This document shows, piece by piece, positions 18,231-26,042 of a DNA stretch of 64,000 nucleotides; the stretch's first letter is position 1; each line of letters opens with the position of its first letter. Origin of the DNA: Bog-756 sp963704585. GTDB lineage: Bacteria; Actinomycetota; Acidimicrobiia; Acidimicrobiales; RAAP-2. Made by a program: the position numbers and the translations under genes. The notes below the pieces were generated by a model that saw nothing but the letters and a program-made list of their open reading frames with translations, did no database searches and was not told the origin of the DNA. Where the stretch lies: positions 806,001 through 870,000 of the forward strand of contig OY969919.1 in assembly GCA_963704585.1 (NCBI GenBank), in the 5' to 3' direction.

Positions 18231-19187
18231 TCAGCCGCCCGCCAGTCTCGTCCTCGCCTCCTCGACGTCCCGTCCGATCTGGTCGCGCAGCGCGTCGACC
18301 GAGTCGAAGGCGAGCTCCTCGCGGAGGTGCGAGGCGAAGGAGACCTTGGCCCCCTCGCCGTAGAGGTCGCCCTCGAAGTCGAGCAGGAAGGCCTCGACGA
18401 GCAGCTCGCCGCCGTCCGCGTAGAACGTCGGGCGGCGCCCGACCGAGATGGCGGCCTGCCAGGTCGATCCGTCCGGTCGCTCGTACCACCCGGCGTAGAT
18501 CCCGATCGCCGGGAGGCAGATCTCGGCCGGCACGTCGACGTTCGCGGTCGGGAACCCGATCTCGCTGCCCCCGCGTCGGTCCCCCCGGACGACCGTGCCG
18601 CGCACCTGGTGGTCGCGGCCGAGGAGTGCCGCGGCGGCCTGGACCTGCCCTTCGGTGAGGAGGGAGCGGATCCTGGTCGAGGAGATCGGCAGCCCGCCGG
18701 CGCCGCCCGCGTCGTCAAGGCGGAGCGAGACGCCGTCGACCGCGAACCCGTCGATCGCCCCGATCTTCTCGAGCATGGCCACGTTCCCGAGCCGGTCGTG
18801 GCCGAAGTGGAAGTCCTCGCCCACGACCACGAGACGTGCGTCGAGGCACTCGACCAGGATCTCGTTCACGAACGCCTCGGCCGGCTCGTGGGACCGCTCC
18901 TCGTCGAAGGTCACGACGACCGTCCGGTCGACGCCGGTGTCGGCGAGCAGCTCGAGCTTCTGGTCGAGGTCGCAGAGGAGCTTCGGGGCCGACCCGGGCC
19001 GAACGACCGTCGCCGGATGGCGGTCGAATGTCACCACGACCGTCGCGAGATCGTCGGCCGCCGCGCGCCCGCGCAGCTCGGCGAGGAGTGCGCGGTGCCC
19101 GAGGTGGACCCCGTCGTAGGCGCCGATGGTGACGGCGGAGCCCGACGCGGGAGGCCGCGAGGCCGCGGGGTCGGTGACGATCTCCAT
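18231..19187 (-). CDS. ribF: Bifunctional riboflavin kinase / FAD synthetase
   Basis: 318 residues from ATG 19187; the frame is open to 19226, but those residues are not conserved-looking. The N-terminal FMN adenylyltransferase has GAYDGVHLGHRALL (HxGH nucleotidylyltransferase motif) and ISSTRIRSLL (SSTxxR). The C-terminal riboflavin kinase domain has GRDHQVRGTVVRGDRRG, GFPTANVD and GIYAGW, the PTAN flavokinase motif. The product makes FMN and FAD from riboflavin in the cytosol. Last gene of the rimP-nusA-ylxR-infB-rbfA-truB-ribF order, 72 bp after truB. Confidence 0.95.
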   Translation of the reverse strand: MEIVTDPAASRPPASGSAVTIGAYDGVHLGHRALLAELRGRAAADDLATVVVTFDRHPATVVRPGSAPKLLCDLDQKLELLADTGVDRTVVVTFDEERSHEPAEAFVNEILVECLDARLVVVGEDFHFGHDRLGNVAMLEKIGAIDGFAVDGVSLRLDDAGGAGGLPISSTRIRSLLTEGQVQAAAALLGRDHQVRGTVVRGDRRGGSEIGFPTANVDVPAEICLPAIGIYAGWYERPDGSTWQAAISVGRRPTFYADGGELLVEAFLLDFEGDLYGEGAKVSFASHLREELAFDSVDALRDQIGRDVEEARTRLAGG

Positions 19188-19259
19188 CACGGTGAAGGTT
19201 ACCGCTGAGTCAGCAGCGACCGGCACCCGCCGCGCGACCGTTGTACACGTCGCGGCCCA

Positions 19260-20153
19260 TCAGCCCGCCGGTTCGAGCACCACCGCCGGGCGGACACGGT
19301 CCGTCTCGGTCGGCTCGTAGACCGCGAGGAGGTGGTGGCCCTCGTCGACCAGCCCCCACGGACCGTCACCGGCGATCCCGAGCGGCACCCGGTCGAGCGG
19401 CAGACCGCGCGAGATGAGCCGGGCCACCTCGGGCCCGACCACGACCTGGTCGAGGTCGCGCATCGCTTGGGCGGGCGTGAGCACGGCCGCGGTGGTCAGC
19501 TCCCCGACCGTCCGGGCGGCGGCGACGTCGAACGAGCCGATACGGGTGCGGCGGAGGTTGCGCAGGTGTGCACCGCCGTCGAGCGCGGCACCGAGATCCG
19601 CGGCGAGCACGCGGACGTATGTGCCCGACGAGCAGACGACCTCGATGCGGTAGACACCGGGTTCGTCGGTCGCCTCGACGTCGAACCGGTCGACCCGGAC
19701 CGGTCGCGGTGCCCGCTCGACCTCCACCCCCTCCCGGGCCAGCGCGTGGAGTCGACGGCCACCGACCTTGACCGCCGAAACCATGGGCGGCACCTGCTCG
19801 ATCGCCCCGGTCAGGCCGGCCGCAGCCTTCCGCACCTGGCGGAGGTCGACACTCTCCATGTCGAACGTCGCGGTCACGTCGCCGGACGCATCGAGGGTCG
19901 ACGTCGTGCTCCCGAGCACCACCTCGCCCACGTACTCCTTGGGCAGCGCGGTGAGGAAGCGGGCGAGCCGCGTGACCCGCCCGAGGCAGACCAGGAGCAC
20001 CCCGGTCGCGTCGGGGTCGAGCGTGCCCGCGTGGCCGACGCGCCGCTGGCCGAAGACACGCCGGCAACGCGCCACCACGTCGTGAGAGGTCCAGCCTGGC
20101 TCCTTGTCGACGACGACCAGTCCGTGGAGCTGGTCGCCACCGGCCGCGCTCAC
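19260..20153 (-). CDS. truB: tRNA pseudouridine(55) synthase
   Basis: 297 residues. It isomerises U55 in the T loop of tRNAs. The catalytic Asp is D46 in GHAGTLDPDATG. The KEYVGEV and SSGTYVRVLAADLG motifs also fit TruB. The C-terminus is PUA-like. GTG start overlapping the rbfA stop as GTGA, so translation is coupled to rbfA. Confidence 0.95.
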   Translation of the reverse strand: MSAAGGDQLHGLVVVDKEPGWTSHDVVARCRRVFGQRRVGHAGTLDPDATGVLLVCLGRVTRLARFLTALPKEYVGEVVLGSTTSTLDASGDVTATFDMESVDLRQVRKAAAGLTGAIEQVPPMVSAVKVGGRRLHALAREGVEVERAPRPVRVDRFDVEATDEPGVYRIEVVCSSGTYVRVLAADLGAALDGGAHLRNLRRTRIGSFDVAAARTVGELTTAAVLTPAQAMRDLDQVVVGPEVARLISRGLPLDRVPLGIAGDGPWGLVDEGHHLLAVYEPTETDRVRPAVVLEPAG

Positions 20154-20548
20154 GGCTCGCCGAGATCGGGCTCGGACCCGCCGGTCCCCTCGGCATGCAG
20201 CCGCCGGAGCACCTCGTCGACCTTGCCGCCCTCGACCACCGCCGGGTCGACCGCGAAGGCAAGCTGCGGTGTGCGCTTCATCCGGATCTGCCGGCCGATG
20301 ATCGACTGCAGGTGGACCCGGCGGTCCGACAGCGCGGCGGCGGCCTCCTCGCCGAGCGAGCTCAGGTAGACCGTCGCGTGTCGGAGGTCAGGCGAGGTCT
20401 CGACGTCGGTGACGGTCACGAGTCGCAGCCGCTCGTCGGCGTCGGCGAGCCGTTCGATCTCCTCGGCGAGCACCTGGCGCAAGACCTGATTGACGCGGAG
20501 CGACCTCGCGTACGGCGTCGTCGCACGGTGCTGGTGACGGTTGGGCAC
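20150..20548 (-). CDS. rbfA: 30S ribosome-binding factor A
   Basis: 132 residues, slightly longer than E. coli RbfA. RbfA helps 16S rRNA 5'-end maturation and cold adaptation by binding the 30S subunit. The KH-like fold signature is visible in VTVTDVETSPDLRHATVYLS and in RQIRMKRTPQLAF. GTG start at 20548 with GGAGGAG almost abutting it. It lies 48 bp after infB and overlaps truB by 4 bp, the standard order. Confidence 0.93.
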   Translation of the reverse strand: MPNRHQHRATTPYARSLRVNQVLRQVLAEEIERLADADERLRLVTVTDVETSPDLRHATVYLSSLGEEAAAALSDRRVHLQSIIGRQIRMKRTPQLAFAVDPAVVEGGKVDEVLRRLHAEGTGGSEPDLGEP

Positions 20549-20596
20549 GGCTCCTCCGCTCGGACGCGTCGGGCGGGCACCGCCCGCCGCCGTCGG

Positions 20597-23539
20597 CTAG
20601 GTGCGCGGGATCTCCCGCTCGTCGTACGTCTCGATGACGTCGCCCTCTTTGAGGTCCTGGTAGTCCGAGAGCCCGATCCCGCACTCGAAGCCGGCGGACA
20701 CCTCGCGCACGTCGTCCTTGAAGCGCCGCAGCGAATTGATCGCACCCTTCCAGATGACGACACCCTCCCGCAGGAAGCGCACCTTCGCGCCGCGTGTGAT
20801 CACACCGTCGCGCACGTAGCAGCCGGCGATCGCCCCGATGCGCGGGACGCGGAAGATCTGCCGTACCTCGGCCTCGCCGGTGACGATCTCCTCGTAGATC
20901 GGCGAGAGCAGGCCGAGCATGGCCGCCTCGAGGTCCTCGAGGAGCTTGTAGATGATCTCGTAGGTGCGGACCTCGACATTGCCCTTGGCTGCCATCTCCC
21001 TCGCGCGGCGGTCGGGTCGGACGTTGAAGCCGATGATCGTCGCGTTGGAGGCCTGGGCGAGCTGTACGTCGTACTCGGTGATTCCGCCGACTCCGCGGTG
21101 GACGAAGCTGAGCTTCACGTCGTCGCGCTCGAGCTTCCGCAGGCTTTCAGTGACCGCCTCGAGGGAGCCGCGGACGTCGGCCTTGAGGATGAGGTTGAGC
21201 GTGGCGGTCTCGCCGCGCTGGATCTGCTCGAAGAGATCCTCGAGCTTGGCGCCGCCGAGCGCCGAGGTCGCCGCCGGGACGTGCCCGGCAACCCGATAGC
21301 GGTGCGCGCGCGCCTCACCGATCGTCCGCGCCTGGGCGAGCTCGGGAGCGACCCGGAACTCGTCGCCGGCGTCGGGCGGCTCGGAGAAGCCGAGGACCTG
21401 CACGGGCGTGGAGGGCGGGGCCTCCTTGATCTGCTCGCCGTGCTCGTCGACCAGTGCCTTGACCTTCCCCCACGCGGCGCCGGCCACGATCGGGTCCCCG
21501 ACCCGCAGCGTGCCGCGCTGGACGATGAGCGAGGCGACCGGACCGCGACCGATCTCGAGCTCCGCTTCGAGCACGACGCCGCGTGCCCGTCCCTCCGGGG
21601 TGGCCACGAGCTCCTCGACCTCGGCGACCAGCACGATCTGCTCGAGGAGATCCTCGATGCCCGTGCCCTGCAGCGCCGAGACCTCGACGGCGATCGTGTC
21701 GCCGCCCCACGCCTCGGGGACGAGCCCGTGCTCCGAGAGCTGCTGGAGGACGCGGTTCGGGTCGGCCTCCTCGCGGTCGACCTTGTTGACCGCCACGACG
21801 ATCGGCACGTCGGCGGCCTTCGCGTGGTCGATCGCCTCGATCGTCTGGGGCATGACGCCGTCGTCGGCCGCGACGACCAGCACGACGATGTCGGTGACCT
21901 CCGCCCCGCGGGCGCGCATCGCGGTGAAGGCCTCGTGTCCCGGAGTGTCGATGAAGGTGAGCCGGTTGCCCTGCCACTCGACCTGGTACGCGCCGATGTG
22001 CTGGGTGATCCCGCCGGCCTCGCCGGCGACCACGTTCGTCGAGCGGATCTTGTCGAGCAGCAGGGTCTTGCCGTGGTCGACGTGGCCCATCACGGTGACG
22101 ACCGGCGGCCGCGGGCGCAAGTCGACCTCGTCGACCTCGTCGTCGTCGTCCTCGAAGAACTTGGCGAGCAGTTCGGCCTCGCGCTCCTCGCCAGGGTCGA
22201 CGAGGCGAACCTCGGCGCCGAGCTCGGCCGCGAAGAGCTCGATCATGTCGTCGGTGAGCGACTGGGTGGCGGTCACCATCTCGCCCTGCAACAGCAGGAA
22301 ACGGATCACGTCGCCTGCGGAGCGGTTGAGCTTCGGCCCGAGGTCGCGCGCGGTCGAGCCGCGCTCGACGATGACCTCGGTGTCGGGCACCGGGGCTGTC
22401 GACGGCATGTAGGCCGTCATCTGCGTCGGCTCGAGCTCCTCGAGGTTGCGCCGACGCCGACGCGGTCGGCGCTGGTTGGGACGGCCACGGCCGACTCCGG
22501 GGCCGCCGCGCCCGGCACCGGGGCCGCCTCCGGGGCCGCCACCGGGTCCGCCACCGGGACGACCGCCGTAGCCACCGCCACCGGGTCGGCCGCCGTACCC
22601 GCCGGGGGAACCGCCTCCGGGACCGCCGGTACGCGGGCCTCCACCGGGCCGGCCCGCGCCGGACCCCGGACCGCCGGGACGACCACCCATTCCGCCGGGA
22701 CGCGCGCCGGGCGGAGGAGGGCGCCTACCGCCCGCGCCGGGTGGCGGCGGGATCGGCTTGCCGCTCAGCGAGCGGGGTGGGCCGCCAGGAGGCGGGGGGA
22801 TCGGCTTGCCGGACGAGCTGAGCTGCGGTCGCTGCGGTGCCGGCCGCTGCGGCGCGCCGGACCCGGGCGGGGCCGGTGCCCGGGGCGGCGCCTGCTGCGT
22901 GGACGCGGCACGTGCCGGCGCCTCGGAAGGGAGCTGGGTCGCCGGTGCCTTCGCCGCGGGAGCCTGGGCCGCGGGCGCGTGGGCTGCGGTCGCCTGGACG
23001 GCGGGCGTACGGGCCGCCGGAGCCTGGGCAGCGGGCGCACGAGTCGCCGGTGCCTGGGCAGCGGGCGTACGAGTCGCCGGAGCGGCGGGGGCTGCGGGGA
23101 TCGGCGATGGGGCGGGGCGCGGGGTCAGTGGCGGCTGCTCGGACGCAGGGCGACTGGTGATGAGCCTCGAGCTCGACCGCGCCGCTGCCGGTGCGGCCGC
23201 CGGTGCCGGCTCCGCGGGAGCCGAAGCCGCCGGAGCGATGGACGGCTCGACAGCAGGTGCGGAGGGTGCGGCGCCGTCGCCGGCCGGGGTCGCGGCAACC
23301 TTCGTGGTCGCCTTCTTCGTCGCGGCCGCCTTCTTCGGCGGCGCGGGCTCTTCCGGCTGGACGGGGCGCCGGAGCCCCTCCCGGTCGGCCTTCCGCCGGG
23401 CGCGGTCCGCCTGCGCGTCTTCGATGGACGACGAGTGGCTCTTCACACCCATCCCGAGGGACAGGCAGAGGTCGAGTGCCTCTTTGTTGGTCAGGCCGAG
23501 CTCATGGGCGAGCTCGTAGACCCTGATCTTCTTCGGCAA
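20597..23539 (-). CDS. infB: Translation initiation factor IF-2
   Basis: 980 residues from TTG 23539, chosen because it gives the usual M-P-K-K-I-R-V-Y-E-L start; GGAAGGG lies 12 nt upstream. An open frame to 23605 is unlikely coding. IF-2 brings fMet-tRNA to the 30S subunit and drives subunit joining. An IF2_N domain (about 1-55) leads into a long Ala/Pro-rich stretch with AAQAPA-like repeats and then a Gly-rich PGGGGYGG region to about residue 370. The G domain starts near residue 484: GHVDHGKT (G1), DTPGHEAF (G3), NKVDREE (G4). Domains II, III and IV follow to the end. Confidence 0.96.
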   Translation of the reverse strand: MPKKIRVYELAHELGLTNKEALDLCLSLGMGVKSHSSSIEDAQADRARRKADREGLRRPVQPEEPAPPKKAAATKKATTKVAATPAGDGAAPSAPAVEPSIAPAASAPAEPAPAAAPAAARSSSRLITSRPASEQPPLTPRPAPSPIPAAPAAPATRTPAAQAPATRAPAAQAPAARTPAVQATAAHAPAAQAPAAKAPATQLPSEAPARAASTQQAPPRAPAPPGSGAPQRPAPQRPQLSSSGKPIPPPPGGPPRSLSGKPIPPPPGAGGRRPPPPGARPGGMGGRPGGPGSGAGRPGGGPRTGGPGGGSPGGYGGRPGGGGYGGRPGGGPGGGPGGGPGAGRGGPGVGRGRPNQRRPRRRRRNLEELEPTQMTAYMPSTAPVPDTEVIVERGSTARDLGPKLNRSAGDVIRFLLLQGEMVTATQSLTDDMIELFAAELGAEVRLVDPGEEREAELLAKFFEDDDDEVDEVDLRPRPPVVTVMGHVDHGKTLLLDKIRSTNVVAGEAGGITQHIGAYQVEWQGNRLTFIDTPGHEAFTAMRARGAEVTDIVVLVVAADDGVMPQTIEAIDHAKAADVPIVVAVNKVDREEADPNRVLQQLSEHGLVPEAWGGDTIAVEVSALQGTGIEDLLEQIVLVAEVEELVATPEGRARGVVLEAELEIGRGPVASLIVQRGTLRVGDPIVAGAAWGKVKALVDEHGEQIKEAPPSTPVQVLGFSEPPDAGDEFRVAPELAQARTIGEARAHRYRVAGHVPAATSALGGAKLEDLFEQIQRGETATLNLILKADVRGSLEAVTESLRKLERDDVKLSFVHRGVGGITEYDVQLAQASNATIIGFNVRPDRRAREMAAKGNVEVRTYEIIYKLLEDLEAAMLGLLSPIYEEIVTGEAEVRQIFRVPRIGAIAGCYVRDGVITRGAKVRFLREGVVIWKGAINSLRRFKDDVREVSAGFECGIGLSDYQDLKEGDVIETYDEREIPRT

Positions 23540-23632
23540 CGGCGGTGACAGCCCTTCCTTGTTCGTGGTCAGAGCGCATCCGCGCCTGACCCTCCATCCT
23601 CGCACATCACGGCCCGGCGCCTCCCGGCGCCA

Positions 23633-23926
23633 TCACAGCTCGGCGCCTCCCGGCGCCGCCCCACGACGGCCGTATGCCTCGTCGAGCACCGCGCGGCCCA
23701 GGCACTCGACGTCGATCCTGCCGACCGGGCCCCGCAGCGCCCGCTCGAACGCCCGCCGGCGCACCGCCTCCTCGAGGCAGCCCGGCGAGTCCTGGCAGAG
23801 CCACGCACCCCGTCCGGGGTTCCCGCCGCCGACCACCAGCGCACCATCGCCTGACCGGACCACTCGCACCAGCTGGTTGGCCGGGCGTCGCCGCCGGCAC
23901 CCGACGCAGGTCCGGACCGGGGCTAT
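23633..23926 (-). CDS. ylxR: YlxR family RNA-binding protein, likely AUA start
   Basis: 97 residues if read from ATA at 23924-23926. The family core is complete: RTCVGCRRRRPANQLVRVV, GRGAWLCQDSPGC (two Cys/Gly turns) and RRRAFERALRG. In Firmicutes YlxR (RnpM) interacts with RNase P. A normal-looking start would be GTG at 23869, but that removes the conserved CVGC segment. Between the preceding in-frame TGA and CVGC no ATG, GTG or TTG exists. The ATA overlaps the nusA stop (ATAG) and has AGGGG 7 nt upstream. So an AUA start coupled to nusA is the best reading. Confidence 0.75.
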   Translation of the reverse strand: MAPVRTCVGCRRRRPANQLVRVVRSGDGALVVGGGNPGRGAWLCQDSPGCLEEAVRRRAFERALRGPVGRIDVECLGRAVLDEAYGRRGAAPGGAEL

Positions 23927-25242
23927 GCCGGATCCCCTGGCGCCGCGGAAGGTTCGGCCTCCCCGGCGGCTCCGGATCCGTCACCCGCCGGCGCCGCCGC
24001 GGCCGCTTCAGGGGCTTCGCCGGACGCTGGCGCCTCGCACGCTGTCGCCGCGGCCGCTCCAGGGGTTCCGCCGGACGCCGTCGCCTCGGACGCCGGCGGT
24101 TCCACGGCGGCCGCCTCGGTCACTCCCTCTGGCTCCGCGCCCTGTGACCACTCGCTCGCCGACACCGCGTTGCCGCCCTCCGCCGGCTGCCAGACCATCT
24201 CGCCTGCTTCGTTCTCGACCCACTCGCCCTCGGCCCACTCCTCGCCCGCGTAGCCCGCCTCCTCCTCTGCAAGTTGGGTCTCGCTCTTGATGTCGATCCG
24301 CCAACCGGTGAGCCGCGCGGCCAACCGCGCGTTCTGTCCCTCCTTGCCGATCGCGAGCGAGAGCTGGTAGTCGCTCACGACCACGGTGGCCGTGCCGGTC
24401 ACGTCGTCGAGGCGGACCTCCCGTACGCGGGCGGGGGCGAGCGCGGACTGGATGAGCTCGACCGGGTCGTCGGAGAACGGCACCACGTCGACCCGCTCGC
24501 CGCGCAGCTCGTTGGTGACCATGCGCACGCGCGAGCCGCGCGCACCGACGCAGGCGCCGACCGGGTCCACGTTCGGGTCGTTCGACCAGACTGCGATCTT
24601 CGTGCGGTGGCCGGGCTCGCGCGCCGCCGCCTTGATCTCGACAGCGCCCGAGGAGATCTCGGGGACCTCGAGCTCGAAGAGGCGCTTGATGAGCCCCGGA
24701 TGGCTCCGGCTCACGACGATCTGCGGACCCTTCGTCGTCTTGCGGACCTCCACGATGTACGCCTTGAGCCTCGCTCCGTGCTCGTACCGCTCGTAGGAGA
24801 CCTGCTCGGCCTGGGGCAGCAGCGCCTCGACCTTGCCCAGGTCGAGCAGGGTGTACCGGTTGTCCGTCTGCTGGACGATGCCGGTCACGATGTCGCCCTC
24901 GCGACCTGCGTACTCCTCGTACTTGAGATCGCGCTCGACCTCGCGGATCCGCTGGAGGATCACCTGCTTGGCCGTCTGGGCCGCGATGCGCCCGAAGTCG
25001 TCGGGGGTGTCGTCCCACTCGCGGATCACGTTCCCGTCGTCGTCGAGCTCCTGGCCGTAGACGCGGATCTCGCCCGACTCGGGGTCGATCGTCACGACGG
25101 CCTCTTCGGCCGCGTCGGGCCGCCGCTTGTAGGCCGCGACGAGGGCGTTGGCCAGAGCGTCGAGGAGGGTGTCGACGGAGATGCCCTTGTCGCGCGCGAT
25201 CTGCCCGAGCGCGTCGAGGAATTCGAAGTTGGTCTTGCTCAT
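23923..25242 (-). CDS. nusA: Transcription termination/antitermination factor NusA
   Basis: 439 residues from ATG 25242 (M-S-K-T-N-F-E-F-L); the frame upstream is an Arg-rich artefact. The N-terminal RNA-polymerase-binding domain runs to about 120. The S1 domain has GDIVTGIVQQTDNRYTLLDLG. Two KH domains follow, with DPVGACVGARGSRVRMV and LAIGKEGQNARLAARLTGW. The last roughly 85 residues are acidic and Ala-rich and should be disordered. NusA modulates pausing, termination and antitermination. It follows rimP by 4 bp and its TAG overlaps the proposed ylxR start. Confidence 0.96.
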   Translation of the reverse strand: MSKTNFEFLDALGQIARDKGISVDTLLDALANALVAAYKRRPDAAEEAVVTIDPESGEIRVYGQELDDDGNVIREWDDTPDDFGRIAAQTAKQVILQRIREVERDLKYEEYAGREGDIVTGIVQQTDNRYTLLDLGKVEALLPQAEQVSYERYEHGARLKAYIVEVRKTTKGPQIVVSRSHPGLIKRLFELEVPEISSGAVEIKAAAREPGHRTKIAVWSNDPNVDPVGACVGARGSRVRMVTNELRGERVDVVPFSDDPVELIQSALAPARVREVRLDDVTGTATVVVSDYQLSLAIGKEGQNARLAARLTGWRIDIKSETQLAEEEAGYAGEEWAEGEWVENEAGEMVWQPAEGGNAVSASEWSQGAEPEGVTEAAAVEPPASEATASGGTPGAAAATACEAPASGEAPEAAAAAPAGDGSGAAGEAEPSAAPGDPA

Positions 25243-25246
25243 CTGC

Positions 25247-25798
25247 TCACGTCCTCGCTCTGCCAGCGGCGGTCTTGCCCGTACCGGACGCGCCGCTCGT
25301 CGCCGGCTCGTTCCGTCGTGTCTTCGTGCTCCCGCCCCCCGGTTTCGGCGCCGATCCCCACTCGAACACCGTCCGCGCCCGGTCGATCTCCCCGTAGGCG
25401 AGCCGCACCGGCCCGTCGGGCGCTCCCTCGACCTCGAGCTCGACGCCGTCGTCGTCCGCGCCGCGGAGCACACCCAGCAGTCGGCGCTCCCCGGGGACCT
25501 GGGGCCGCGTCTTGACCGACACCGTCTCGCCCACCGCTCGCGCGAAGTGCGCGGGTGTGCGGAGGTTCCGCTCGACGCCGGGGCTCGAGACCTCGAGGGT
25601 GTAGCGACCGGGGATCGGGTCCCGTTGGTCGAGGGCGGCCGAGACCGCCCGGTTCGCCTCGGTCAGCGCCTCGAGGTCGACTCCGCCCTCACGGTCGACC
25701 GTCACCAGCAGGACGCCAGAGCGCAGCTCGACGTCGATCAGCTCCAGGCCGGCGGCACCGACGACCGGCTCGAGCGTAGGGAACAGCTCCTCGACCAT
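25247..25798 (-). CDS. rimP: Ribosome maturation factor RimP
   Basis: 183 residues. RimP binds the 30S subunit and assists 16S folding with S12. The first domain shows VGAAGLELIDVELR, VDREGGVDLEALTEANRAVS and the highly conserved EVSSPGVER. The second, SH3-like domain includes GVLRGADDDGVELEVEG. A Lys/Arg/Thr-rich tail of about 35 residues is extra. It is the first gene after the proS terminator, so a promoter must lie in 25799-25904. nusA follows after 4 bp. Confidence 0.93.
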   Translation of the reverse strand: MVEELFPTLEPVVGAAGLELIDVELRSGVLLVTVDREGGVDLEALTEANRAVSAALDQRDPIPGRYTLEVSSPGVERNLRTPAHFARAVGETVSVKTRPQVPGERRLLGVLRGADDDGVELEVEGAPDGPVRLAYGEIDRARTVFEWGSAPKPGGGSTKTRRNEPATSGASGTGKTAAGRART

Positions 25799-25904
25799 CT
25801 GCGCTGCCTCCTCTCCGGTGCTCGTACCGGCGTTCGCGGTGTCCGTTCGGCGTCATCGTCCTGCTTGTTGCGTGCTCCCTGCTCGCCCGGCCGGAGCGGT
25901 CCGG

Positions 25905-25939
25905 ACCAAAACAAAAGCGTGGGCTGTCCGCCCACGCTT
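25905..25939 (-). terminator. Rho-independent terminator downstream of proS
   Basis: On the minus strand a perfect 10-bp stem (AAGCGTGGGC / GCCCACGCTT, loop GGACA) is followed by TTTGTTTTGG. This is the only textbook intrinsic terminator seen in the window. It lies about 100 bp past the proS stop and 107 bp before rimP, splitting the long minus-strand block into two transcription units. Confidence 0.85.
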
Positions 25940-26042
25940 CATCAGCGTCACTCCACTCCAACAGAACGGCAGGGGAAAAAGTATAGCAGCGGCCCCCGCG
26001 GCCCTCAACGGCGTGACGTGCACTTTCGGCGCCTCCCGCGGG

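Noticed and set aside
20195..23548. 1117-codon plus-strand open frame over infB
   Set aside because: Low-complexity Arg/Asp/Leu composition; infB on the minus strand has all GTPase motifs.
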